From: RGIG1828 sp045586905
GTDB lineage: Bacteria; Bacillota; Clostridia; UMGS1810
Assembly (NCBI GenBank): GCA_045586905.1
Contig: JAZNBF010000026.1
Coordinates: 1 to 8,994, forward strand
DNA: 8,994 nt
Reading direction: 5' to 3'
Part shown: piece after piece, positions 1 through 5,475 of the stretch
Position numbering within the stretch: position 1 is the first letter of the stretch
How the letters are laid out: every line of letters starts with the position of its first letter
Made by a program: the position numbers and the translations under genes
Notes under the pieces: model-generated
What the model was told of the DNA's origin: nothing
Seen by the model: the letters and a program-made list of their open reading frames with translations, nothing else
The model's database searches: none

Positions 1-164
1 AGGAGAAATGAGTCTTTGCCGCCCGAAATGCACACAGCTATCCTGTCACCCTCTTCGATGAGGTTGTATCTCTTGACTGCCTCGATAAACGGTGCCCAGA
101 TTTGTTTTCTGAATTTTTTTATTATGCTTCTTTCAATTAAAACTTCTTTGGAAAGTTCTCTCAT
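1..164 (-). CDS. ttcA: TtcA-like PP-loop ATPase, N-terminal part (cut by window edge)
   Basis: The first 54 residues are visible, starting MRELSKEVLIERSIIKKFRK; the rest lies beyond base 1. Residues 40-54 contain a hydrophobic strand followed by SGGKDS (residues 47-52), the pyrophosphate-binding P-loop of the N-type ATP pyrophosphatase family. The arrangement 'NLIEEGDRIAVCISGGKDS' matches the start of TtcA-family enzymes, which adenylate C32 of tRNA and add sulfur with the help of an Fe-S cluster; TilS and other PP-loop enzymes share the loop, so the exact substrate is not settled. The CxxC cluster motifs that would confirm TtcA fall outside the window. The ATG at 164 is preceded by a weak purine-rich AAAGAAG. 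It lies downstream of the tcdA-nifS-nifU operon, on the same strand but behind a terminator. A TtcA-type enzyme would be a logical user of sulfur mobilised by NifS (inference). Confidence 0.75.
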   Translation of the reverse strand, partial: MRELSKEVLIERSIIKKFRKQIWAPFIEAVKRYNLIEEGDRIAVCISGGKDSFL

Positions 165-214
165 TCTTCTTTAATCCTTTAGAGAATTTGGTTTTTTAAA
201 AAGAGTACAAAAAA

Positions 215-416
215 GGGGTGCAAAAAAAGATGCAGAATAACCGAACTGAACCGAAGCAAGCTTTGCTTGCAAGGGATACCCGAAGCTGTACAAAGGTACT
301 GCGAGTGGTTGCTGAGGTTTCTGTTAAATCAAGCACAAAGTGCGAAGATGAAACAATGAAACCTCGTATGCCAAAACTTCTGACGAAGCAAGCACCATCT
401 GTCGGTGCGAAGCTGA
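215..416. repeat. Intergenic element of small palindromes and direct repeats
   Basis: This stretch has no credible gene but is full of short hairpins: GCAAGC-TTT-GCTTGC (256-270), GTAC-AAAG-GTAC (288-299), GCAC-AAA-GTGC (333-343) and GCACC-N7-GGTGC (392-408). CGAAGCAAGC occurs at 252-261 and exactly again at 384-393. Each copy is followed 24-29 bases later by CGAAGCTG (281-288 and 408-415), so two degenerate copies of one unit seem to be present. The left end carries GGGGTGCAAAAAA (215-227), which recurs next to the second hairpin region at 3586-3598. It looks like a dispersed, MITE-like or REP-like intergenic repeat rather than a gene. Multiplicity in the genome cannot be seen from one window. 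Confidence 0.5.
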
Positions 417-473
417 GTCACTGAAGTTGACGGCTGAAGTTTGATTAGAGCAAAAAGGTGAACAGATAAAAGG

Positions 474-496
474 AAAAGGTCTGTAAAAGACCTTTT
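474..496 (-). terminator. Rho-independent terminator after nifU
   Basis: A perfect 9-bp stem, AAAAGGTCT (474-482) with AGACCTTTT (488-496), closes a 5-base GTAAA loop. Read on the minus strand it is followed by a broken U-rich tail (CCTTTTATCTGTT). It lies about 95 bases past the nifU stop and is the likely end of the tcdA-nifS-nifU transcript. The longer gap 165-590 otherwise holds only the repeat element at 215-416 and an outer 11-bp inverted repeat (452-462 with 551-561) around this hairpin. Confidence 0.65.
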
Positions 497-590
497 TCAA
501 CCTATGGTATATATGTGTTTTCGAGCTGTTTTTACATGGCAATTAGTTTTTTCACCTTTTTCCGGTCTGAACTTTTTTTACAGCACCTTT

Positions 591-1019
591 TTATCCGTGA
601 CAATGCTCACAATTACCACAGTCAGGGAAAAGCGACTTGTCATATTCTATACCGTTTCTGTCATAGTAGTCTTTAACTGCTTTTTTCACTGCTTCTTCGG
701 CAAGCACCGAGCAGTGAACCTTTGCAGGAGGAAGACCGTCGAGAGCTTCAACAACTGCTCTGTTGGTGAGCTCGAGTGCATCGTCTATGCTCTTGCCTTT
801 AATCATTTCGGTTGCCATGGAGCTTGATGCAATGGCAGAGCCGCATCCAAAGGTTTCGAACTTGACATCGGTGATGATGTTATCCTCCACCTTAAGATAT
901 ATCTTCATTATATCGCCGCATTTTACATTGCCCACCTCGCCTACACCATCGGCATTTTCGATGTGGCCGACATTGCGGGGATTTTTGAAATGGTCCATAA
1001 CCTTTTCACTATATAACAT
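591..1019 (-). CDS. nifU: NifU/IscU-type Fe-S cluster scaffold protein
   Basis: The 142-residue protein is the usual size of a stand-alone IscU-type scaffold, which receives sulfur from a cysteine desulfurase and iron to build [2Fe-2S]/[4Fe-4S] clusters in the cytoplasm. The three conserved scaffold cysteines are visible: C34 in NVKCGD with D36, C59 in FGCGSA, and C103 in the motif LPPAKVHCSVLAEEA (residues 96-110). The opening LYSEKVMDHFKNPRNVG is typical of the family. The LPPvK motif that recognises the HscA chaperone in proteobacteria is changed to LPPAK. An unusual Cys/His-rich tail, C134-x2-C137-x2-C140-H, ends the protein. Its ATG overlaps the end of nifS by 11 bases (1009-1019), with a GGAAGGACGG ribosome site inside nifS, implying translational coupling and shared expression with NifS, its sulfur donor. 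Confidence 0.95.
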   Translation of the reverse strand: MLYSEKVMDHFKNPRNVGHIENADGVGEVGNVKCGDIMKIYLKVEDNIITDVKFETFGCGSAIASSSMATEMIKGKSIDDALELTNRAVVEALDGLPPAKVHCSVLAEEAVKKAVKDYYDRNGIEYDKSLFPDCGNCEHCHG

Positions 1020-2196
1020 GATTTTTCCGTCCTTCCTCGAGGTCTCTCCAAACGGGAGACATGTTTCTGAGATATGCTACAACATCTTTTGTGATTTTTA
1101 TGATTTCTTCAACCTCTTCTTCGGTGTTGTATTCCGAAAGGGAGAGTCTTAATGAACCGTGAGCTATTTCGTGAGGTCTGCCTATTGCAAGGAGCACATG
1201 GCTCGGATCAAGCGAACCCGAGGTGCATGCAGAGCCCGATGAAGCACAGATGCCATACATGTCGAGCATAAGAAGAAGTGACTCGCCCTCTATGCCTTCA
1301 AAGCACATGTTGACATTTGAAGGGAGACGGTGAGCCTTGTCACCGTTTAAGACAGAATGGGGTATCTGGGCAAGCCCTTCTATGAGACGGTCTCTCATTT
1401 TAGTGAGCTTTGCGCTGTTTTGGTCTATCTTTTCAGAAGCTTCCCTGAGAGCTGCCGCCATAGCCATGATGGAGGGCAGATTCTCTGTGCCGCCTCTTTT
1501 GCCGCGCTCCTGAGCGCCGCCTTCTATGAGATTGGAAAGGATGATGCCCTTTCTGGAATAAAGCACGCCCACACCCTTTGGCCCGTGGAATTTGTGAGCC
1601 GAGATGGAGAGCATGTCTATGTTTTGCTCTTTTACATCTATCTTTAAATGTCCTGCCGCCTGAACAGCATCGGTGTGGAAAACCACTCCTGCCTCATGGC
1701 AGATGTCGCCGATCTCAGAGATGGGCTGAATGGTGCCGATTTCGTTGTTGGCATACATGACGGTCACAAGGCAGGTGTCGGGGCGGATTGCCGCTTTCAC
1801 ATCCTCGGGTGACACTATGCCCTTATCTCCAACGGGGAGAAGAGTGACTTCATAGCCCTCTTTTTCGAGTTTTTTTAATGTGTGGAGCACTGCGTGATGC
1901 TCAAAGGCAGTGGAGATGATGTGTTTTTTGTCTTTTTTGGCACCGTTTTTTGCTGCCGACATTATTGCCTGATTGTCGGCCTCGGAGCCGCCTGAGGTGA
2001 AGTAGATTTCTCTTGCCTCACAGCCGAGAACGGATGCAATGTCTGCCCTTGCCTCATCGAGTGCCTCTTTTGCCTCCTGACCTATTGTGTGAAGGCTTGA
2101 GGGATTTCCATAGGTTGAATCTATGTGCAAAAAGAGAGTTTCTTTTGCCTTTTTGCTCATTTTTGTGGTTGCTGCGTTGTCTGCATAAATCTGCAT
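1009..2196 (-). CDS. nifS: NifS/IscS-type cysteine desulfurase
   Basis: This 395-residue protein is a full-length class V aminotransferase-fold, PLP-dependent desulfurase that converts cysteine to alanine and holds the sulfur as a persulfide. Visible landmarks in order are YADNAATTKM (4-13), the PLP-region TSGGSEADN (67-75), FEHHAVLHTL (98-107) with the histidine that stacks on PLP, HTDAVQAAGH (174-183), the Schiff-base lysine K202 in SISAHKFHGPKG, RGGTENLPSI (234-243), and the catalytic C324 in SSGSACTSGSLDPSHVL. The long loop around C324 places it in group I (NifS/IscS) rather than group II (SufS). It starts 18 bases after the tcdA stop, behind AAGGTG about 10 bases upstream, and overlaps nifU. 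It is the likely sulfur source for NifU; a role in tRNA thiolation is inferred. Confidence 0.97.
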   Translation of the reverse strand: MQIYADNAATTKMSKKAKETLFLHIDSTYGNPSSLHTIGQEAKEALDEARADIASVLGCEAREIYFTSGGSEADNQAIMSAAKNGAKKDKKHIISTAFEHHAVLHTLKKLEKEGYEVTLLPVGDKGIVSPEDVKAAIRPDTCLVTVMYANNEIGTIQPISEIGDICHEAGVVFHTDAVQAAGHLKIDVKEQNIDMLSISAHKFHGPKGVGVLYSRKGIILSNLIEGGAQERGKRGGTENLPSIMAMAAALREASEKIDQNSAKLTKMRDRLIEGLAQIPHSVLNGDKAHRLPSNVNMCFEGIEGESLLLMLDMYGICASSGSACTSGSLDPSHVLLAIGRPHEIAHGSLRLSLSEYNTEEEVEEIIKITKDVVAYLRNMSPVWRDLEEGRKNHVI

Positions 2197-2214
2197 AGTA
2201 AAAATACACCTTCT

Positions 2215-2937
2215 TTATTTATGTGAAAAGCCTGTTAAGTCTTTTATAACCTCTCCTGCCATAATGTAGCCTGCAACGGGAGGCACAAACGATACCGAGG
2301 CAGGAACAGGTCTTGAGGAAAATTCGTTTAGTTCATTTTCTTTGCCAAAGCTTTGAGGCTGCTCTTCGGACCAGACACATTTGACTCCTTCTATGCCTCT
2401 CTTTTTGAGCTCTTGGCGCATTACCCTTGCCAGAGGACACACCTTTGTGTTTTTGATGTCTGTCACACGGAAGGCTGACGGGTCGAGCTTGTTGCCTGTG
2501 CCCATGCACGATATGACGGGAACATTTGCCTCTTTGGCTTTTTTTATTATTTCCAGCTTGGCACAGACGGTGTCGACTGCGTCGACAACATAGTCAAACA
2601 GAGAAAAATCGAATTCGTGAGAGTTTTCGGGAAGAAAAAAGCACTGCTTTGAGCTGACCTCACAAGACGGGGAAATGTCTCCGATGCGCGACTTTGCCGC
2701 CAAAACCTTTGGCATGCCAACATTTGAGGTGAGGGCGAGAAGCTGACGGTTGATGTTTGAAGGGCTTATGGTGTCGGAGTCGACAATGACAAGATGCCCC
2801 ACTCCGCCCCTTGCAAGAGCTTCGAGCGCTGCACCGCCCACGCCGCCCAATCCAAAGACGGCAACGGTTGAATTTTTCAGTTTTTCAAGCGCACTCTTTC
2901 CGAGCATTGCCTCGGTGCGTGAAAAAATTTCTTCCAT
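2215..2937 (-). CDS. tcdA: TcdA-like tRNA threonylcarbamoyladenosine dehydratase (E1/ThiF superfamily)
   Basis: The 240-residue protein is an E1-like adenylating enzyme of the ThiF/MoeB/TcdA superfamily. The nucleotide-binding loop GLGGVGG is at residues 29-35, followed by the acidic end of strand 2 in IVDSD (51-55), the NINRQ motif (61-65) that contacts ATP, and DAVD (119-122). The segments SCMGTGNKLDP (143-153), CPLARVMR (167-174) and VPPVAGYIMAGEVIKDL near the C-terminus resemble TcdA (CsdL/YgdL), which uses ATP to cyclise the t6A37 side chain of tRNA to ct6A. The protein lacks the paired CxxC zinc site of MoeB/ThiF and lacks a sulfur-carrier neighbour, which favours TcdA. It is first in the operon, 48 or so bases after a near-consensus promoter. 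Pairing with a desulfurase recalls the csdA-csdE-csdL arrangement of E. coli. Confidence 0.88.
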   Translation of the reverse strand: MEEIFSRTEAMLGKSALEKLKNSTVAVFGLGGVGGAALEALARGGVGHLVIVDSDTISPSNINRQLLALTSNVGMPKVLAAKSRIGDISPSCEVSSKQCFFLPENSHEFDFSLFDYVVDAVDTVCAKLEIIKKAKEANVPVISCMGTGNKLDPSAFRVTDIKNTKVCPLARVMRQELKKRGIEGVKCVWSEEQPQSFGKENELNEFSSRPVPASVSFVPPVAGYIMAGEVIKDLTGFSHK

Positions 2938-2991
2938 TACAATTCTCTTTTCTTATATCAAACAAGCCTATTTTCTCTTATAACCTTACAA

Positions 2992-3020
2992 ATTATACCA
3001 CAAACAAGGCACTTAGTCAA
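2992..3020 (-). promoter_or_regulatory. SigA-type promoter of the tcdA-nifS-nifU operon
   Basis: On the minus strand TTGACT (3015-3020) and a perfect TATAAT (2992-2997) are separated by exactly 17 bases. Transcription would start near 2985, giving a leader of about 48 bases before the tcdA ATG at 2937. No Rrf2/IscR-like operator palindrome or riboswitch-like fold is apparent in that short leader. Confidence 0.8.
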
Positions 3021-3044
3021 TCGGCACAAGAGAAAAATATGCAC

Positions 3045-3094
3045 AAAAAAGGAATGACCACCGACTACCGTTTTCTGTAATCGATGGTCATTCC
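3045..3094 (-). terminator. Long-stem rho-independent terminator upstream of the tcdA promoter
   Basis: GGAATGACCA (3051-3060) pairs perfectly with TGGTCATTCC (3085-3094), and the stem continues with 3-bp segments either side of single mismatches up to an 8-base loop. Read on the minus strand the stem is followed directly by six U residues (3045-3050). No protein gene of ordinary size lies upstream of it before the next terminator, so it must end an otherwise unannotated minus-strand transcript and insulate the tcdA promoter about 25 bases further on. Confidence 0.75.
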
Positions 3095-3117
3095 TCTTCT
3101 ATTTTGATATCGAGCAT
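3088..3117 (-). CDS. Nine-codon ORF ending in the terminator stem (speculative)
   Basis: The ORF reads MLDIKIEEE and its TGA lies inside the 3' base of the terminator hairpin (3085-3094). An AGAGAGG purine run sits eight bases before the ATG, a good ribosome-site distance. The sequence is acidic with no membrane segment. A translated ORF reaching into a terminator is the layout of leader peptides, but the downstream operon has its own promoter beyond the terminator, so attenuation control would only affect read-through. It could be a chance ORF. Confidence 0.15.
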   Translation of the reverse strand: MLDIKIEEE

Positions 3118-3271
3118 ATGGTTAACCTCTCTTTCTCAGTCTGCCCTTTTAAGTTCTTATCAAACTGTCTTAACACTTAACTTTTTCTTTCCTATAAGTC
3201 GGAAAACCCTGATGTTCTTTTGTTTGTCCGATTTAAAAAGGCGATTGGATTTTTGCTTTTAAATGATAACC

Positions 3272-3385
3272 TTATCTGTTCCAAACCTTATTGTCTATGT
3301 TAAGCGTTACACCGCCGTGTTTGTTTCGTTTATATACCTCCGATTCCTGTTTGGAATAAAGGTTAAACTCTTTTTTAAGATTCAT
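3272..3385 (-). CDS. Hypothetical 37-residue small protein (speculative)
   Basis: The ORF begins MNLKKEFNLYSKQESEVYKR and ends NIDNKVWNR. It is basic and hydrophilic with no membrane segment or known motif. There is no good ribosome site just before the ATG; the nearest, AAAGGAAGG at about 3421-3429, serves a 3-codon ORF (3399-3410) whose stop is 13 bases upstream, so coupling is conceivable. It lies inside the promoter-to-terminator interval described for the candidate transcript. Downstream, other frames stay open for 25-30 codons, so it may instead be a fragment of a frameshifted gene. Confidence 0.2.
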   Translation of the reverse strand: MNLKKEFNLYSKQESEVYKRNKHGGVTLNIDNKVWNR

Positions 3386-3547
3386 TTAAAAGCTTTGTTT
3401 AGTTTCTCATTGGACTGTACCTTCCTTTCTTTTTCTGACTTAAATATATCATATTCTGCTCCCCATTTCTATTGACAAAATGCAAAATGTTGAAAGCGTC
3501 TTTTTGTGGAAATGTAAAGAAAATGAGTGTATCGACAAAATTACATC

Positions 3548-3577
3548 TTTACAAGGTGAAAATCAGTGTGATATAAT
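3548..3577 (+). promoter_or_regulatory. Plus-strand SigA-type promoter in the intergenic region
   Basis: TTTACA (3548-3553) and a perfect TATAAT (3572-3577) are 18 bases apart. Transcription would begin near 3584 and run at once into the hairpin at 3596-3622 and then the hairpin array up to the terminator at 3792-3824. No plus-strand protein gene follows, so the product would be a short structured RNA, or the promoter belongs to a mobile repeat element. Confidence 0.5.
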
Positions 3578-3595
3578 GAAAAAGTGGGGTGCAAA

Positions 3596-3622
3596 AAAGA
3601 GAGTCATTTTTTGACTCTCTTT
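3596..3622. terminator. Perfect 11-bp hairpin, terminator-like on both strands
   Basis: AAAGAGAGTCA (3596-3606) pairs with TGACTCTCTTT (3612-3622) around five T residues. On the minus strand it ends in six U residues then GCACCCC; on the plus strand it ends TTTAGTTTT. It could stop minus-strand read-through from the GH3 operon and hairpin array, or the plus-strand transcript only some 40 bases after its start. Confidence 0.55.
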
Positions 3623-3624
3623 AG

Positions 3625-3782
3625 TTTTATTCGCCGATGCGGCGAGTGATATTTGCTGAGCAAGTGTTATTGCTTCTAAGTGGTATCACCTTCGGTGGTG
3701 AAAAGCGAATAAAATACCACTAAAGCCATAGGCTTTAATATAACTTTTGTTATGCAAAAATATCACTCTGCACAAAGTGCAG
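3625..3782. repeat. Hairpin array with TATCACT/AGTGATA spacers
   Basis: Six small hairpins follow one another: CGCCG/CGGCG (3632-3644), AGCAA/TTGCT (3659-3674), TCACC/GGTGA (3686-3701), TAAAGCC/GGCTTTA (3721-3737), ATAAC/GTTAT (3740-3753) and CTGCAC/GTGCAG (3768-3782). Between them the motif AGTGATA or its complement recurs: AGTGATATTT (3645-3654), AGTGGTAT (3679-3686), ATACCACT (3714-3721), AAATATCACT (3758-3767) and a variant TGTCACT (3785-3791). The motif copies can pair with each other over 8-10 bp. The layout is that of a MITE-like palindromic array or a multi-branched RNA; there is no ORF. It is bounded by terminators on both sides. Confidence 0.65.
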
Positions 3783-3791
3783 AATGTCACT

Positions 3792-3824
3792 AAAAAAATC
3801 GCAGCAATCTGCTGCGATTTTTTT
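3792..3824. terminator. Strong bidirectional terminator after the GH3 pair
   Basis: A perfect 15-bp stem, AAAAAAATCGCAGCA (3792-3806) with TGCTGCGATTTTTTT (3810-3824), closes a 3-base loop. It is symmetric enough to work on either strand. It starts nine bases past the stop of the downstream GH3 gene and is the natural end of that operon; on the plus strand it would stop transcripts from the 3548-3577 promoter. Confidence 0.85.
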
Positions 3825-3833
3825 TACAAAGTT

Positions 3834-5459
3834 TTATTCAACTTCTCTTTCGAAATATCCTTTAAGTCCCACAGGGTTTTTGCCCTGTGGTTTTATTTCG
3901 CCAAGGAGAACTTTTACAAAAGCTTCCTGACTTGCATCTTCCATAGCATATGCATTGACATATGTTCTGAGGAAAGGAAGCTCATAGAGCTTGAACGGAT
4001 CGCCAAACGATGTGTAGATTACCTTGTCGTGCTCAAAGATGATGCCCTCCCACATGGACATGATGTTATCCCATGTGATATTGCGGGAGTTTCCGAGAGA
4101 GTCAAGCTCGGTGTGACGGGAGTTTATGAGAACATAGTCAGGTTTTTCCTCTTCGTAGATTTTTTTAATCTCGGTATAGAGGGGGTTTATGAGAGAAATG
4201 GTCTTGATGCCTCTGTCATTTAAGCATTTTTCCATATATTCAAAATTGCCCATTCTCGCCTGATTGTCCCAACCTGCACGCAGATAAAGATTGACCATTA
4301 AAACTTTGTCGCCCTTCTTTGCGTTTATGGGGATGAGGTGGTCTGCATCTCTTACCACCTTGATGGATTTGTCGGCAATTTCCTGTGCGATGGTTCTGAT
4401 GTCACCATTTGGCTCGGCTATCGGCTCAGATGCGTCTAAGAGTGACACTTTTTCTTTGAGCTGCAAAACTCTTTTTACCGATTCTTTAATTCTTTCTATG
4501 CTTATTTCGCCATCCTCTACTGCCTTTTTCAAAAAGTCGAAGTCGTCTTCACCGGGGAAGAGGAGCATGTCGGTGCCTGCCTTCAGGCACTCTATGGCAA
4601 GTCTATGGTGAGGCACATATGCCGCCATACCCACCATGCACATTGCATCTGACACTATGACACCCTCAAAGGCAAGCTCTTCTCTTAAAAGCTTTGTGGT
4701 GAGCTCGTAGCTGAGTGTGGCAGGACGATAGCCCTGTATTTCGTCATATTCTGCCTCCGACTGATAGGCAGGGAAGGTGTAGTGGCCTGTCATGATTGAC
4801 AAAACACCGTCGGCAATCATTTTTTTATAGACCATGCCATAGGTTTTGTCCCATTCTTCTTTTGTCAGACTATTTTCGGGGTTACAAAAATGTGGGTTAC
4901 GATAGTCGGTGCCGGCACCGGGGAAGTGCTTGGCACAAGCCGCAAAAACACCGTCTTTCTGCTGACCTCTCACATAGGCAGAGCCTATGCGTGCAACCTG
5001 GGCGGGACTGTCTGAAATAACTCTCACGCACTCTGCGCAGTCTTTATTAAACCAGATGTCTACAAGAGGAGCAAAAGACCAGTGAAGTCCTGCCTTTCGG
5101 CATACCCTTGCAGTTTCCACGCCGCCTCTTTCTATGAGAGCGTCATCATCTGCACTGCCCCATGCAATAGGGTTAGGAAGCTTGGTTTTGCAATCGGCAA
5201 GTGTGTTGGGGCCATTCTCTGTATCGCCTGCAACGATTACAGGCACTCTGAGGTTACGGTTGGCAAGAAGTGTGAACTCTTTTATCTTTTCATTGGAGCT
5301 TGGATTGAAAAATATCGAACCGGGCTTGGTGCGTTTTACTTTTTCTTCAAAGCTTGCCTTTGTCGCATCGTCATTGCCACCGGGAACGCAGTAGCATATG
5401 AGCTGACCTATAAGCTCGTCTACGGTCATTTCATTTATTATTTTGTCAAATTTATCCAT
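3834..5459 (-). CDS. Glycoside hydrolase family 3 protein, downstream paralogue
   Basis: The 541-residue protein has a GH3 TIM-barrel domain (about 1-335) and a C-terminal alpha/beta domain (about 355-541). Landmarks are GDTENG (78-83), FAPLVDIW (129-136), KHFPGAG (177-183) with H190, MTGHYTFP (223-230) and the expected nucleophile D271 in VIVSDAMCM. GH3 enzymes with this layout are retaining beta-N-acetylhexosaminidases or related glycosidases; the substrate here is unknown. There is no signal peptide, so it is probably cytoplasmic. An in-frame ATG at 5492 would add 11 residues, but the start at 5459 is preferred: AAGGAG lies eight bases upstream, and the paralogue begins with the same MDKFDKI and the same ribosome site. 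It follows the paralogue's stop by 16 bases. The first 340 residues align without gaps at about 80% identity by hand count. Confidence 0.9.
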   Translation of the reverse strand: MDKFDKIINEMTVDELIGQLICYCVPGGNDDATKASFEEKVKRTKPGSIFFNPSSNEKIKEFTLLANRNLRVPVIVAGDTENGPNTLADCKTKLPNPIAWGSADDDALIERGGVETARVCRKAGLHWSFAPLVDIWFNKDCAECVRVISDSPAQVARIGSAYVRGQQKDGVFAACAKHFPGAGTDYRNPHFCNPENSLTKEEWDKTYGMVYKKMIADGVLSIMTGHYTFPAYQSEAEYDEIQGYRPATLSYELTTKLLREELAFEGVIVSDAMCMVGMAAYVPHHRLAIECLKAGTDMLLFPGEDDFDFLKKAVEDGEISIERIKESVKRVLQLKEKVSLLDASEPIAEPNGDIRTIAQEIADKSIKVVRDADHLIPINAKKGDKVLMVNLYLRAGWDNQARMGNFEYMEKCLNDRGIKTISLINPLYTEIKKIYEEEKPDYVLINSRHTELDSLGNSRNITWDNIMSMWEGIIFEHDKVIYTSFGDPFKLYELPFLRTYVNAYAMEDASQEAFVKVLLGEIKPQGKNPVGLKGYFEREVE

Positions 5460-5467
5460 TTTGCACT

Positions 5468-5473
5468 CTCCTT
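5468..5473 (-). promoter_or_regulatory. Ribosome binding site that fixes the start of the downstream GH3 gene
   Basis: AAGGAG is eight bases from the ATG at 5459. The same sequence and spacing stand before the other GH3 gene, inside a 37-base block identical in both (5440-5476 and 7070-7106). This argues against the upstream in-frame ATG at 5492, which lies within the end of the preceding gene. Confidence 0.85.
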
Positions 5474-5475
5474 TT

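Larger units (their letters stand above)
3045..3442 (-). ncRNA. Candidate non-coding or small-peptide transcript
   Basis: A stretch of about 400 bases lies between a possible promoter (TTGTCA 3473-3478 and TATGAT 3448-3453, an over-long 19-base spacer) and a strong terminator at 3045-3094. No frame encodes a recognisable protein. It contains ribosome-site-like purine runs: AAAGGAAGG (about 3421-3429) before a 3-codon ORF (3399-3410), GGAGG (about 3338-3342) with no nearby start, and AGAGAGG (about 3126-3132) eight bases before a 9-codon ORF. I do not recognise RNase P RNA, tmRNA, 6S RNA, SRP RNA or a common riboswitch. It may be a regulatory RNA, a small-protein mRNA, or the decayed remains of a gene; transcription itself is unproven. 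Confidence 0.3.

Noticed and set aside
215..416. CRISPR array
   Set aside because: The repeats are 8-10 bases, irregularly spaced and only two copies each; no Cas gene is present.
218..424. Plus-strand 68-codon ORF
   Set aside because: It is composed of the palindromic repeat element, has no ribosome site and no protein-like composition.
504..1152. Plus-strand ORFs of 107 and 129 codons
   Set aside because: They lie antisense to nifU and nifS, whose motifs are unmistakable; they are frame shadows.
2215..2937. MoeB or ThiF identity for the E1-like protein
   Set aside because: It lacks the paired CxxC zinc motifs and has no MoaD/ThiS-like neighbour, while its C-terminal half matches TcdA.
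3263..3475. Plus-strand 70-codon ORF with many hydrophobic residues
   Set aside because: It has no ribosome site, and the Phe/Leu/Ile richness simply reflects the T-rich strand of a purine-rich region.
3045..3478. tmRNA, RNase P RNA or 6S RNA
   Set aside because: The conserved sequence blocks of RNase P, the tRNA-like CCA end of tmRNA and the single long bulged hairpin of 6S RNA are not seen.
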